A stretch of DNA of 49,215 nucleotides from Treponema sp. (GTDB lineage Bacteria > Spirochaetota > Spirochaetia > Treponematales > Treponemataceae): contig JAEEYO010000055.1 in the NCBI GenBank assembly GCA_016288205.1, positions 1 through 49,215 on the forward strand, read 5' to 3'. Below are positions 15,958-25,237 of this stretch, one piece after another. The stretch's first letter is position 1, and each line of letters begins with the position of its first letter. Made by a program: the position numbers and the translations under genes. The notes beneath the pieces are model-generated. The model made no database searches and was not told the DNA's origin. It saw only the letters and a list, made by a program, of their open reading frames with translations.

Positions 15958-16515
15958 TCACACAATCGGGTCGGCACAGAATTGTTTGCGGCGGCAATTT
16001 TTGCAATACGAGCCCATCCACACTTCGTCGAACTGCTTTGCGGCGGCTTTAACAAAATCTTTGTCGCAGCTCAAGACACCGGCCTCAAAGTTCCGGGTGT
16101 TCTCCCCTTTCATTCCGAGACCCGCACCAGTCAGATTCGCTGAGCCCACATAGGCTGTTTTCAAATCGAAAATGATGATTTTAAAATGCACTCGGGGACA
16201 TAAGACACGCTCCATGCCCTCAATCAGAGACGGATATTTGTCGAAATCTTGTCGGAAAGCTGGCCCGGGTTCCTTGGCATGAATCAGGCGGATTTCCACA
16301 CCAGACTTAACTAAATCAGACAGAACTTCCAGAAGGGGCTTTGAGCCGCGTCCCTCCTTTACATACAAATCCTTGATGTCTGCCGTGCCAATCCAGAGGA
16401 GTTTTTTGACCGATTTAATTCGCTCGATTACCTCGGTGTAATGCTCCTCGTTGGAAATAAGGCGGAATGCGGAGGATGTTTTTGCAGTGTCGGACGGACG
16501 CTCGTTTTTCATCAT
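15958..16515 (-). CDS. Phospholipase D-like domain protein with C-terminal cysteine cluster
   Basis: A 185-residue cytoplasmic protein with one HKD motif: His110, Lys112 and Asp117 (VHFKIIIFDLKTAYVGSANL), then NFEAGVL. Single-HKD proteins of this family act as dimers and include nucleases and phosphodiesterases. The C-terminus YCKNCRRKQFC has Cys171, Cys174 and Cys180, a possible metal site. There is no signal peptide. It starts two bases after the stop of the TonB receptor on the same strand, so it is likely translationally coupled. The role is unknown; a DNA-end or lipid substrate cannot be decided from sequence. Confidence 0.8.
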   Translation of the reverse strand: MMKNERPSDTAKTSSAFRLISNEEHYTEVIERIKSVKKLLWIGTADIKDLYVKEGRGSKPLLEVLSDLVKSGVEIRLIHAKEPGPAFRQDFDKYPSLIEGMERVLCPRVHFKIIIFDLKTAYVGSANLTGAGLGMKGENTRNFEAGVLSCDKDFVKAAAKQFDEVWMGSYCKNCRRKQFCADPIV

Positions 16516-16517
16516 CC

Positions 16518-18362
16518 CTACTTCAAGTCAACCCTTACGCCGAGACGCAGAGACGGAGACGCGCAGGGATAATCTTTCGTAGTCTCATAAGTGGCGTTCA
16601 GAAGATTTTTTGCAATCAGATAAGGAGTGACCATTTCAAATCCTGTGTAGGAGAGCGAGAAGTCAAGAAGGAAATATGGATCAAGAAACTCATCGGGACT
16701 TACAGGGCGTTTTCCCACGCAGGAAAGCGAGAGGGATGTGTCAAGCAAATCCGTGGTGTAAGCCACTGAGACTGAACCCGAATGCATCGGGGTATAGGCA
16801 AGTTGATTTTTTGAAACCTTTCCGTCCTCTATTGCGGAAGCCCAAATGAAAGAATAATTTCCTTTAAGGAGCAAGGAATCATTAAACAAAGCCTTGGAAA
16901 CAGAAAGCTCGCCGCCGAAGTAAACTGCAGCAGATACATTCATAGGAATCCAAACATAAGAACCTGGATAAATAGGAGACCACTCAATCTTATCCTTATA
17001 ATAGTTAGAATAAATAGATGCTTTGAAAGGGATTATGAATGCTTCAGAAGATTTATACCCTATTTCAGCCCCATAACCATGCTCAGGAATCAAGTCAGGA
17101 TTCCCCGAACCCTCCCAATAAAGGTCATTAACAGTCGGAAAGAGAGACATTGTATAAATGTTGGCATAGAAAGAGCCTTCATCCTTGAAAGTAAGCTCAT
17201 AGCCCAGCTTTGGAAGGAAAGAATAATTCGGATGACAATACTTGAAGCCAAGATTAAGCGACAAGCCCTGCCTTGAAGTAAACATCCATTTTGTAAGAGA
17301 ACTGACAGAGAGCGGAAGCTGAATATGAATACCTGAATTAGTGGAGTCAACACTGGAAAACTTAAAGGTGAGTCCCAGCTCCTCTGAAAGTTTTTCAGAA
17401 GACCATTTGCCGGAAAGATACTGGGAAAACTCATGATTCCAATGAAGCGAAGACTCTGATGACGATTCGTACGACTGCCGCATGAGAAGATAGGAAGTAG
17501 TACCGGATATAAGGAATGATCCAATCTCCCAAGAAAAATCTTCAATTGCTCTGAAATCAAGGTCAATCTGCTTTCCTGATCCCGGCCATGACACTGAACC
17601 AGGAGTTGATTTATCTCCATAATAGAACTGAACAAAGGAATCCGAGTCAAAAGAGCCCTTGCGGAAATGCCAGTCCAAGGAAAAAGACTCATCCTGAACT
17701 TCGGAGCCCACTCTCTCGTGCCACTCACCCTCATATTTGTACCAATGAGCGTTCTCAGCCTGTGTAAACTTCGAGGCAAAGGTCAGCTTGGAATATGGCA
17801 GAGGAAGGGACAACAGTGCGGAAGTTCCGAAAGTGTCCACAACATGGTTTTTGTTAAAATAAGTCAGTGCAAATGTATCAAAGACAAGACTCTTCTCATC
17901 ATCAATGGGTGCCGCCGTAGACAAATAGATTGTGCCTCCAACGGCATCTATGTCCCTTGTTGAGTCAGAGAATCCTCCCTTGACCAAAGAGACTGTGGAA
18001 AAAGAAAACGGAGAAATGGACGTAAAATCAAATGTACCAAGCTGCGGGCTGTTTGTACAAACTCCATTAAGCATAACCCTTACCGTTGCATTTGAAAAAC
18101 CTCTTATAACAGGCTTTCCCTCAAGCCCATACGAGCCATAATCACGAGTGAAAAATCCGTTGCTTGAAAAAACATCCGTCAAATTCAGCGGCTCGGACTT
18201 CGCAATCTCCTCGGCAGTGTAAACTGTGTCATTCAGGGCTGAAAAATCTGAGACGGGAATATCCAGCTCAACATCCTCCGCCCGCACGACAGAATCATCG
18301 GACTGGGCGAAAACGGCTCCTGCAAAAACGCTAAAAGCCAAAGCGAGAAACAATCTTTTCAT
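16518..18362 (-). CDS. TonB-dependent outer-membrane receptor
   Basis: A 614-residue exported protein: signal MKRLFLALAFSVFAGAVFA (cleavage after 19), a plug domain at about 45-150 (LNLTDVFSSNGFFTRDYG, PVIRGFSNATVRVMLNGV, then VSLVKGGFSDS and DAVGGTIYLST) and a C-terminal beta-barrel of alternating strands ending in LRLGVRVDLK. The length and plug resemble small BtuB/vitamin-type receptors; the ligand (cobalamin, haem, siderophore or glycan) is not determined. CAGGAG precedes ATG 18362. Neither TonB nor ExbBD is in the window. It diverges from the FN3 lipoprotein operon across 137 bases. Its middle part (16.8-17.9 kb) looks more A/T-rich than its neighbours. Confidence 0.88.
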   Translation of the reverse strand: MKRLFLALAFSVFAGAVFAQSDDSVVRAEDVELDIPVSDFSALNDTVYTAEEIAKSEPLNLTDVFSSNGFFTRDYGSYGLEGKPVIRGFSNATVRVMLNGVCTNSPQLGTFDFTSISPFSFSTVSLVKGGFSDSTRDIDAVGGTIYLSTAAPIDDEKSLVFDTFALTYFNKNHVVDTFGTSALLSLPLPYSKLTFASKFTQAENAHWYKYEGEWHERVGSEVQDESFSLDWHFRKGSFDSDSFVQFYYGDKSTPGSVSWPGSGKQIDLDFRAIEDFSWEIGSFLISGTTSYLLMRQSYESSSESSLHWNHEFSQYLSGKWSSEKLSEELGLTFKFSSVDSTNSGIHIQLPLSVSSLTKWMFTSRQGLSLNLGFKYCHPNYSFLPKLGYELTFKDEGSFYANIYTMSLFPTVNDLYWEGSGNPDLIPEHGYGAEIGYKSSEAFIIPFKASIYSNYYKDKIEWSPIYPGSYVWIPMNVSAAVYFGGELSVSKALFNDSLLLKGNYSFIWASAIEDGKVSKNQLAYTPMHSGSVSVAYTTDLLDTSLSLSCVGKRPVSPDEFLDPYFLLDFSLSYTGFEMVTPYLIAKNLLNATYETTKDYPCASPSLRLGVRVDLK

Positions 18363-18499
18363 AGAAAACTCCTGAAAATATATAATAGAAGATTTTTTTA
18401 TCAGAAAAAACTATACATATTACAAGTATAAAATCATTTTCAGACGTAAAACGCAACTTTTATCCACTTGAGTTGTCTAATATCATAGAGGAAGAGTCT
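18363..18499. promoter_or_regulatory. Divergent promoter region, TonB receptor / FN3 operon
   Basis: These 137 bases separate divergent envelope genes and are A/T-rich with several TATA-like elements. A minus-strand candidate is TTGTAA, 17 bp, GATAAA upstream of the receptor. I could not assign a confident plus-strand pair. Shared control of both units is plausible. Confidence 0.4.
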
Positions 18500-21400
18500 A
18501 TGAAAAGGTTTCACATTCTTTTGTTGGGTGCGGCTTTTAGTACGGCAGCCATGTTTTTCACATCTTGCAAGGACAATTTTTTGAGCGCACCAAGTCCCAT
18601 TTCGGTTTCAGACAGCTCAAGGGCGGGTGCTCCAGACGGACTTACGGCATCAAATGGAAAATCAGGGTACATTGAGCTTAGCTGGATGAGTGTAAACGGT
18701 GCCTCAAGATATTACATATACGGTACGGACAATCCCACGCCAAAAGAAAGCGACTTCCAGCAGATTGAGCAGACAAAAGAGACGTCCATCGCCATCAAAG
18801 TGTCTCCCGGATCAACGTCATGGTACAAGGTCGCGGCGGTGGACTCAACCTACAACGTGGGTAAAAAGAGTCTGGCGGTCCGTGGATCCTCACTTGCAAG
18901 ACCGGAAATCACACAGATAGAAAGCGATGAGTCATCCGATGAAATTGCGGTCAATGTTTACTGGTACATGACGAACTGCTCGGATGACACATACAGATCC
19001 GACACAACCTACGAGATAAAATACACCGACCCAAGCAACAAATCGGAATCGGTTTTCATCAAGGCGAGCGATATTGAAGAAAATAAATGCACACTCTCAA
19101 ATCTGCGCCCGCATACAAATTACACATATCAGGTCATAGTCCGGAACGACATCTATGGTGACTCAGAGGAAAGCACGGCACTCACGGAGGAAACTCTCTA
19201 CAGGCTTCGTCCCTCGGCACCGATAGAACTCACGGCGGAAAAAGGCGGCAGCAAAACAAGTATTACATTGACTTTCAAGCTACCGGAAATGGCCTATGTA
19301 TTCCACAACGACGGAACATACAAGCAGCTCCCGCTCTATTTCAAGATTTACCGCAGAAAAGCTGGAACCGAAACATGGCCCACGACAGAAAAAGGTACTA
19401 GAACAGTCACTGACTATGAGGAAGGCAAAGAGATCTCATGGACAGACACAGACATCATTCCAAGCGACCGGGGTGTGAAATTTGAGTACAAAGTTCAGTC
19501 CTTCGTTGACACAAGCAAGCTGAACGAAATTATGAACTTCTTTGATGACCATGACGCTAAAAACTACACTTATATAGAAACTTCCGTAAACGCATGTGCC
19601 ACCGACGAAGGATGGGCAATGGCAAAACCGAGTCTTTCAGTAAGGGATTATGCTCCTGTTGATGATGGCGCGGAAAATTATTCATACGCAACGACAGGCT
19701 TCACCTTCATTTGGAACAACTTCATTTCAAACATTGACGAAGAGAACAATGCGCTCGCCTTGAAGTATCATTATCATCTTTACAAAAAGCTCACGAAATT
19801 TAGTGTGGACGGTGAAGCGGAATCTACAGATTATGTCCGAACATTCAGCAGCATATCCGATGTGAATGACTATGTGCATGAATTCAATCTTCCGGAAGAC
19901 AGGGGCAACTACATTTTCACTCTCTACATATCCGACTCGTCAACGCCCTCCGAAAGCGGACTTGAGACTGTTGCCATGGAGCAAAAACTGATTGTAACCG
20001 ACAACAAGGGCGAAATAGAAGGACTCAACATAAGGGGCGGCTACAAGGATAAGTTCGAAATCTCTTGGAATTATGACAGCTCCTGCTCATACACACTCAC
20101 CTACACGCAGAAATGCAACGGAATTGACGACGGACAGACTTACGCAGTTTCCATTCCCACTCAATCAGGTGGAAAGATTACGATTCCAAATGACTCAATC
20201 CCTGCGGAAAAACAGGAATACGGAGTTACACGCGTTTACACACTTTCGGCGGCACAGACCGGTGGAACGGCAGCTCCAATCAGCCAGACATACGAGCCGG
20301 TAGAATCTCTTGGAAAGCCGCATGTGGATTTTGACGAAAACAATCCTGCCTACGACAGCATTTCGGTCTCTTGGAAAAAAGTTTCCGGTGCAGAAAGATA
20401 TGCCATAAAGATTGACGGTCAGAGCACAGACACGGAAATCAACATGAGCGACGGAGACGACTCAAATGTAAGCGTGAGCACAGTTGCGGGTGAAACCGTC
20501 TACACATACACATTCAAGCCGAATGACATTGGCGCAAATTATTACAAGGACGCGACAAAATCCGGTGACGACAGAACGGTCACGGTAACGGCATATTCGG
20601 ACAAGGAAAATACCCAGGGCAGCGGAAATGCAAGAACCCTCGGACCCGCTAAAGTCGGACTTACGGCAGCGGTGGCGGAGAAGGAAGATTCCATAGACAT
20701 TACATGGAACAGCATAGACGGAGCCACAGGATATTATGTCCAGAGATGGAGATACAAGGTAAATGACTACAGCAAAAAAGACAGCGACTTCCCGGAGCTT
20801 TTCTATGTTGACGCTTCAACTTCAATTCCAGTTGTCGCTAATCCGGCCATGTCGGTGACAAAGAGCGAGGGCAAATTTAAGCTTACGGACGCTTTTTCTG
20901 AAAATGACGGAGCATCCCAAACTCAGAAAATGATTTCATGGGGAATCCCGATTGAATACACCGTTATTCCGGTACTGAGCAGCAAAGACAAATACTCAGG
21001 CGGAAAGCTCACGTCCGACTCAATTGAAAACACACACAACTTCACGTACACCAACACGGATTCGGATCCCATCGCGAAAAAAGGATCCACAATCGGCTAC
21101 GGACTGAACCTCCGTGCAACAAAGGCGGAATTCAGCAATAAGATTAAGCTTGAATGGGACGCTCCCTTTGGCAGAACCACCGCCACACCAGTTGTCTACA
21201 GAAAGCTTTCCAGTGCAAGCGAATACAAACTCGAAAACAGCGACATCGAATTGGATGATTCAAAGACCAAGGCAATATTCAACTGCAAAGGAGGTGCGCT
21301 GATAGATACGCATGAGTTTGCCGTAAAATATGGCTCAGACGGTCCTTTGGCATCTTCATTCGTAGAAAAACTTCACACGGACCTTGAGGACAATTCCACG

Positions 21401-22558
21401 GAGCAGCGCAACAAAGGATATGCATTTGCATTGGGAAGATTCAATGACTACAATGATGTGGTTGGACTCACGGCCTCAAAGAACGACTCCTTCACGGAGA
21501 TAGTAAGCTGGCCGTCATGGGATTATGCCAAAAAGGCAAACGGACCGGAAGACATAGACGGTAAGCCCGCGTACACAATCTGGCAGAAAAACTTGAACAA
21601 TGCTTCTGGCTGGTTCATGATTGGCTCAATGGATGCCGCCGGAAATATTACAATAACAAATCCAGACTGGTACGAAACAGAAATAAAGAGCTCCTACAAT
21701 CAGCTTACCCTAAAGCCAAAGAACGTAGATGACACAAGCGGCTGCAACAACGGACTCCTCAAAGTGCAGAGGGACTACAAACACTACTACATGATCCGCG
21801 CACAGAGAAAAGTCGGAGATGAGACAATCTACACCTACCTCGGCTTGGACGACAGCGTGTTCGGCTGCAGGAAGATTTCCGCGGAGGAATTCTCAAAATG
21901 CATTACGCTGATTTTGGCAGATGCGATTAACCAGAGTGGAATAGATGCCGGTGGAAACCGTTCTGTCGATAATTTCAGAATCAAACACGTTAGCTCGTCA
22001 AAAACTATTATTTATGGAACACCAGACGGTCCATACACGCATAACTTCCATGACATTCCAGGTAAAAGGAAGCAAATAATGTCGTCCGGCTTTACAATCC
22101 AGTTCCCAGACACGGAATCCAGATCTGCGTTAAATTACAGCAAAGCGTATTACTTCCCAACTGCAACAATCTCAGTTTCCCACGAATCAGGCTTGAACTC
22201 TTATGGAGGAACATTAAAATTTACCGCAGGTGAAAAGGGACATGAAGGCTTGACAGTTTTGTCTGACGGTGTAAAAACAACTTGGATTGTTTCTGCCGTT
22301 GCAAATCTGAATTCTGGACTAACAAATGCAATAACAGCCGTTACATCTTCAAATGAAGAGAAATTCAAAGAAATATTCCCATTTGGTTTAGGACAGGATC
22401 ACGATAAGAAATACACACAATACACAACAGAACTGGAATTACCCACCTACCAAGGCAACTGGTGGCTCATCCGAACTCCTAAAGACTCTGATAACAACCC
22501 CATAGAAACCGACACATATAAAGAAAAAGACTCATTTAAAGAAAAGGAGGGAGAGTAA
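18500..22558 (+). CDS. Large fibronectin type III repeat lipoprotein
   Basis: 1352 residues. The signal peptide ends in lipobox MFFTSC (Cys23), so it is lipid-anchored. From about residue 50 it contains successive FN3-like modules with the core pattern L-A-x-n-I-x-L-x-W-x(5-8)-A-x-x-Y-x-I/V-Y, for example DGLTASNGKSGYIELSW, GLTAAVAEKEDSIDITW and GLNLRATKAEFSNKIKLEW. About six to eight modules can be counted. The last ~200 residues (after about 1140) are not FN3-like and look more A/T-rich. ATG 18500 follows GAGGAAGAG. It opens a four-gene envelope operon; the next gene starts three bases after its stop. Likely a surface or periplasmic adhesin or glycan-binding scaffold; no enzyme motif seen. 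Confidence 0.88.
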   Translation: MKRFHILLLGAAFSTAAMFFTSCKDNFLSAPSPISVSDSSRAGAPDGLTASNGKSGYIELSWMSVNGASRYYIYGTDNPTPKESDFQQIEQTKETSIAIKVSPGSTSWYKVAAVDSTYNVGKKSLAVRGSSLARPEITQIESDESSDEIAVNVYWYMTNCSDDTYRSDTTYEIKYTDPSNKSESVFIKASDIEENKCTLSNLRPHTNYTYQVIVRNDIYGDSEESTALTEETLYRLRPSAPIELTAEKGGSKTSITLTFKLPEMAYVFHNDGTYKQLPLYFKIYRRKAGTETWPTTEKGTRTVTDYEEGKEISWTDTDIIPSDRGVKFEYKVQSFVDTSKLNEIMNFFDDHDAKNYTYIETSVNACATDEGWAMAKPSLSVRDYAPVDDGAENYSYATTGFTFIWNNFISNIDEENNALALKYHYHLYKKLTKFSVDGEAESTDYVRTFSSISDVNDYVHEFNLPEDRGNYIFTLYISDSSTPSESGLETVAMEQKLIVTDNKGEIEGLNIRGGYKDKFEISWNYDSSCSYTLTYTQKCNGIDDGQTYAVSIPTQSGGKITIPNDSIPAEKQEYGVTRVYTLSAAQTGGTAAPISQTYEPVESLGKPHVDFDENNPAYDSISVSWKKVSGAERYAIKIDGQSTDTEINMSDGDDSNVSVSTVAGETVYTYTFKPNDIGANYYKDATKSGDDRTVTVTAYSDKENTQGSGNARTLGPAKVGLTAAVAEKEDSIDITWNSIDGATGYYVQRWRYKVNDYSKKDSDFPELFYVDASTSIPVVANPAMSVTKSEGKFKLTDAFSENDGASQTQKMISWGIPIEYTVIPVLSSKDKYSGGKLTSDSIENTHNFTYTNTDSDPIAKKGSTIGYGLNLRATKAEFSNKIKLEWDAPFGRTTATPVVYRKLSSASEYKLENSDIELDDSKTKAIFNCKGGALIDTHEFAVKYGSDGPLASSFVEKLHTDLEDNSTEQRNKGYAFALGRFNDYNDVVGLTASKNDSFTEIVSWPSWDYAKKANGPEDIDGKPAYTIWQKNLNNASGWFMIGSMDAAGNITITNPDWYETEIKSSYNQLTLKPKNVDDTSGCNNGLLKVQRDYKHYYMIRAQRKVGDETIYTYLGLDDSVFGCRKISAEEFSKCITLILADAINQSGIDAGGNRSVDNFRIKHVSSSKTIIYGTPDGPYTHNFHDIPGKRKQIMSSGFTIQFPDTESRSALNYSKAYYFPTATISVSHESGLNSYGGTLKFTAGEKGHEGLTVLSDGVKTTWIVSAVANLNSGLTNAITAVTSSNEEKFKEIFPFGLGQDHDKKYTQYTTELELPTYQGNWWLIRTPKDSDNNPIETDTYKEKDSFKEKEGE

Positions 22559-22560
22559 AA

Positions 22561-24843
22561 ATGAAGCAGCTTAGAAAAATCACACTCGCCTTTTTAATAC
22601 TTCTTTCCCTGCTTGCAACATCCTGCGCGGACATGTTTCAGGAAAAAATTCCCATGGACATTAAGAGCAGTTCCACGAGCCTTGCCGACCTGCTGATTGA
22701 GCGTCTGCCCGTCACGGAATTGGAAGCGCCGGAACAGGTTTTCGTCTCTCAGGGTGACAGCGCCAATACAATTAGGATCTCTTGGGCTCCGGTAGAAAAC
22801 GCACAGTCATATCGTCTTGAGAGGGCCGTCTCAACAACAAGGGACGCATCCGGCAACTTTGAGGAACCGAGCGAGGGCGACTTTCAGACAATCACTACAG
22901 GATACGGTTCCACGGCATACATCTACGGCGACACACATTACGATGACAAAATCATCTCCGACCCGAACTACAAGAGCGTGGAATACGACTACAAATATTT
23001 CTACAGAATCTCCGCTGAAAACATCACCAAGGGATATGCCTCCTCGGAATACACGGAGCCTGTAGGAGGAACTCTTTTCGCCCCACCGAGCGGAACAGAA
23101 GCGACCGCCGGAAAATACAAGGACAAGATTGAAATCAAATGGGCAAAATCAAAATCCACTTCCACAACAGGATACGACATCTACAGGAGCAAGAACTCGG
23201 ACGGAAGCAGCTCCACAAAAATCGGAAGCGTAAAGTCCAACATGACGAGCTTCATAAACAAAATTGATGAGGCGGACAGAGGAACTGAATATTACTACAC
23301 GGTCTACGCAAAAAACAAGCTGGACCAAACATCCGTCGCATCATCCATCGCAATGGGATACGCGCAGGCAGACGGAGCCCCGGTTCAGGTAACGGACGTA
23401 CATGTCACGGAAGGACGCGGTCACACCAACAACTCAATCTCAATAGCATGGACCGGAGACAGCGACACACATTATGCAGTCTACCGGACAAGCTCAAAGG
23501 ACTCTGCGCTTACAATGCTTGAATCCGACCTTTCTGGAAACACGGACTACACTTACACTGACTCAGAATATCTCGCGCCGGGAATCTACTATTATTATCT
23601 CGTGCAGTCATGGAAGAGACTCGAAGATGATACGGTCGTAAAAGGCCAGATGTCAGATTCTGGAAGCAACGCCAAAACTCCTGCCGAGGGATTCATCTTG
23701 AGTCCGCCTACAGGAATCGTCGTGTCGAAAACTTCATCAGGCCACAGAATCTCTTGGGAACCGTCCATTGGTGGAAACGCGGAAAAGGCATCGTACACTT
23801 ACAAAGTCTACGGCTCGAACACAACAAATGAGGAATCTTTCACGCCGGTCGAATCCGTCAGTGTCCCGGAGCTGGTTGAAATTGACGGAAAATATAAAAT
23901 TCAGCTCACGAACACAAGCAAGTACTACAGGATGGTCACAGTGAACCAAAGCGGAGTTGAAAGCACATTCTCAGAGATTGTCGCACCCGCTCCATACGCG
24001 CCGGCGAGCATAAGTGTTTCCCGCTACGCAAACCTTTCATCCGAAATGGGATCCAACTGGAGCGCAAACAACAATGGAGTATATCCTGTAAAAATCACAT
24101 GGACACCACCCGCGGAATCAGACGACGTGGCGGGCTATTACGTCTACCGCTCAGACAAAAAAGACAAGGGATGGAAGCTGCTTTCCGTGAACAATGACGA
24201 AAAGACATTCATGGTGACGGGAACCACATTCTACGACGTCAATGTTTCGGCCCGTACCAAAAAGATTTACTACTACAGGGTTCTTTCGCTCAACACACTC
24301 AAGGGCGGCGCGAATTATTCCGACGTCAAGTGGGGCTACGGAGCTTTGACCGCGGACCAGTACATGCGCGAATACAACTACATGGTGAAGGGCTCGCAGA
24401 AAAAACTCACTCTCATGCACAAGAGCGGAAGCACTGCAAAGCTTGGAACGGAAACTGCATACGGATCCATCAGCGGAACACTGGATTACGATGCCCACGT
24501 AAGCGGTGTAAGCGGACGAGTAATAATGAAGTACACCGATTATGCAGATTTCTACATCCACACGAATGGAAAAATTGATGCAGCTCAGCTCACGACCGAT
24601 GATGAGATAATCGGAACTGCAAACGGTCTCTTCCTTTTGATAAACGGAAACACGAACACATCCGCCGGAATGGACATGGCCGGAAACATGGATGGTATCG
24701 TAACCTGTAAGGGAATGTACCCGGGCTCAGTCGGTTACGATGGGGTCCAAATCAAGGGTGGAGCTGCCGGTGGAGGTTACTACATTATTACGCGGGAAGG
24801 ATTCCCAACTGAAAACATAAGCTGGACAGTCGGCGAAGAATGA
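22561..24843 (+). CDS. Second fibronectin type III repeat lipoprotein
   Basis: 760 residues with lipobox LLATSC (Cys22). FN3-like modules begin near residue 58 (EAPEQVFVSQGDSANTIRIS) and recur, for example ATAGKYKDKIEIKW, THVTEGRGHTNNSISIAW-like, GIVVSKTSSGHRISW and ISVSRYANLSSEMG. About five modules precede a distinct C-terminal beta-rich domain (about 625-760: GSISGTLDYDAHVSGVSG, then GGYYIITREGFP). GGAGGGAGAG overlaps the end of the preceding gene and serves ATG 22561. Paralogous in plan to the upstream gene, implying duplication or heteromeric assembly. Confidence 0.87.
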   Translation: MKQLRKITLAFLILLSLLATSCADMFQEKIPMDIKSSSTSLADLLIERLPVTELEAPEQVFVSQGDSANTIRISWAPVENAQSYRLERAVSTTRDASGNFEEPSEGDFQTITTGYGSTAYIYGDTHYDDKIISDPNYKSVEYDYKYFYRISAENITKGYASSEYTEPVGGTLFAPPSGTEATAGKYKDKIEIKWAKSKSTSTTGYDIYRSKNSDGSSSTKIGSVKSNMTSFINKIDEADRGTEYYYTVYAKNKLDQTSVASSIAMGYAQADGAPVQVTDVHVTEGRGHTNNSISIAWTGDSDTHYAVYRTSSKDSALTMLESDLSGNTDYTYTDSEYLAPGIYYYYLVQSWKRLEDDTVVKGQMSDSGSNAKTPAEGFILSPPTGIVVSKTSSGHRISWEPSIGGNAEKASYTYKVYGSNTTNEESFTPVESVSVPELVEIDGKYKIQLTNTSKYYRMVTVNQSGVESTFSEIVAPAPYAPASISVSRYANLSSEMGSNWSANNNGVYPVKITWTPPAESDDVAGYYVYRSDKKDKGWKLLSVNNDEKTFMVTGTTFYDVNVSARTKKIYYYRVLSLNTLKGGANYSDVKWGYGALTADQYMREYNYMVKGSQKKLTLMHKSGSTAKLGTETAYGSISGTLDYDAHVSGVSGRVIMKYTDYADFYIHTNGKIDAAQLTTDDEIIGTANGLFLLINGNTNTSAGMDMAGNMDGIVTCKGMYPGSVGYDGVQIKGGAAGGGYYIITREGFPTENISWTVGEE

Positions 24844-24860
24844 TTATTGGAGGAAATGAA

Positions 24861-25229
24861 ATGAAAATGAATATAAATATTAGGAAAACAATTTTGCGTC
24901 TTTTACCGCTTGCCCTGATTGCAGGACTGATCGGCATAATGTCATCCTGCTACGCCCCCTCGCCGCTTTACGGAATGTGGGCGGATCCCTATGGAAGCAA
25001 AATATCGTTCATGGCGGACGGAACTTTCAATGCAACGACCACAATCAACAATAATGTGGAGCTGTGCGACGGAACTTATGCCGTACTGAAAAACATCCTT
25101 GTCTTCACACGTTCAAGCGGAACCGTAATGGAGACCGAATGGGACATACGCGGAAACCTGATGTACTTGAACTGGGTTGATGAATACGGCAACAGCAAGC
25201 TCCTTGAGTTGATGAAGATTTCTGACTGA
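24861..25229 (+). CDS. Small lipocalin-like lipoprotein
   Basis: 122 residues with a long hydrophobic signal and lipobox IMSSC (Cys30). The mature part, LYGMWADPYGSKISFMADG, then ATTTINNNVELCDGTYAVLK and VFTRSSGTVMETEWDI, has the G-x-W followed by alternating strands seen in lipocalin-like or DUF5640-like small lipoproteins. ATG 24861 is chosen because GGAGG is seven bases upstream; the ATG at 24840 overlaps the previous stop and precedes that site. Third gene of the envelope operon. Function unknown. Confidence 0.75.
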   Translation: MKMNINIRKTILRLLPLALIAGLIGIMSSCYAPSPLYGMWADPYGSKISFMADGTFNATTTINNNVELCDGTYAVLKNILVFTRSSGTVMETEWDIRGNLMYLNWVDEYGNSKLLELMKISD

Positions 25230-25237
25230 GGCACAAT

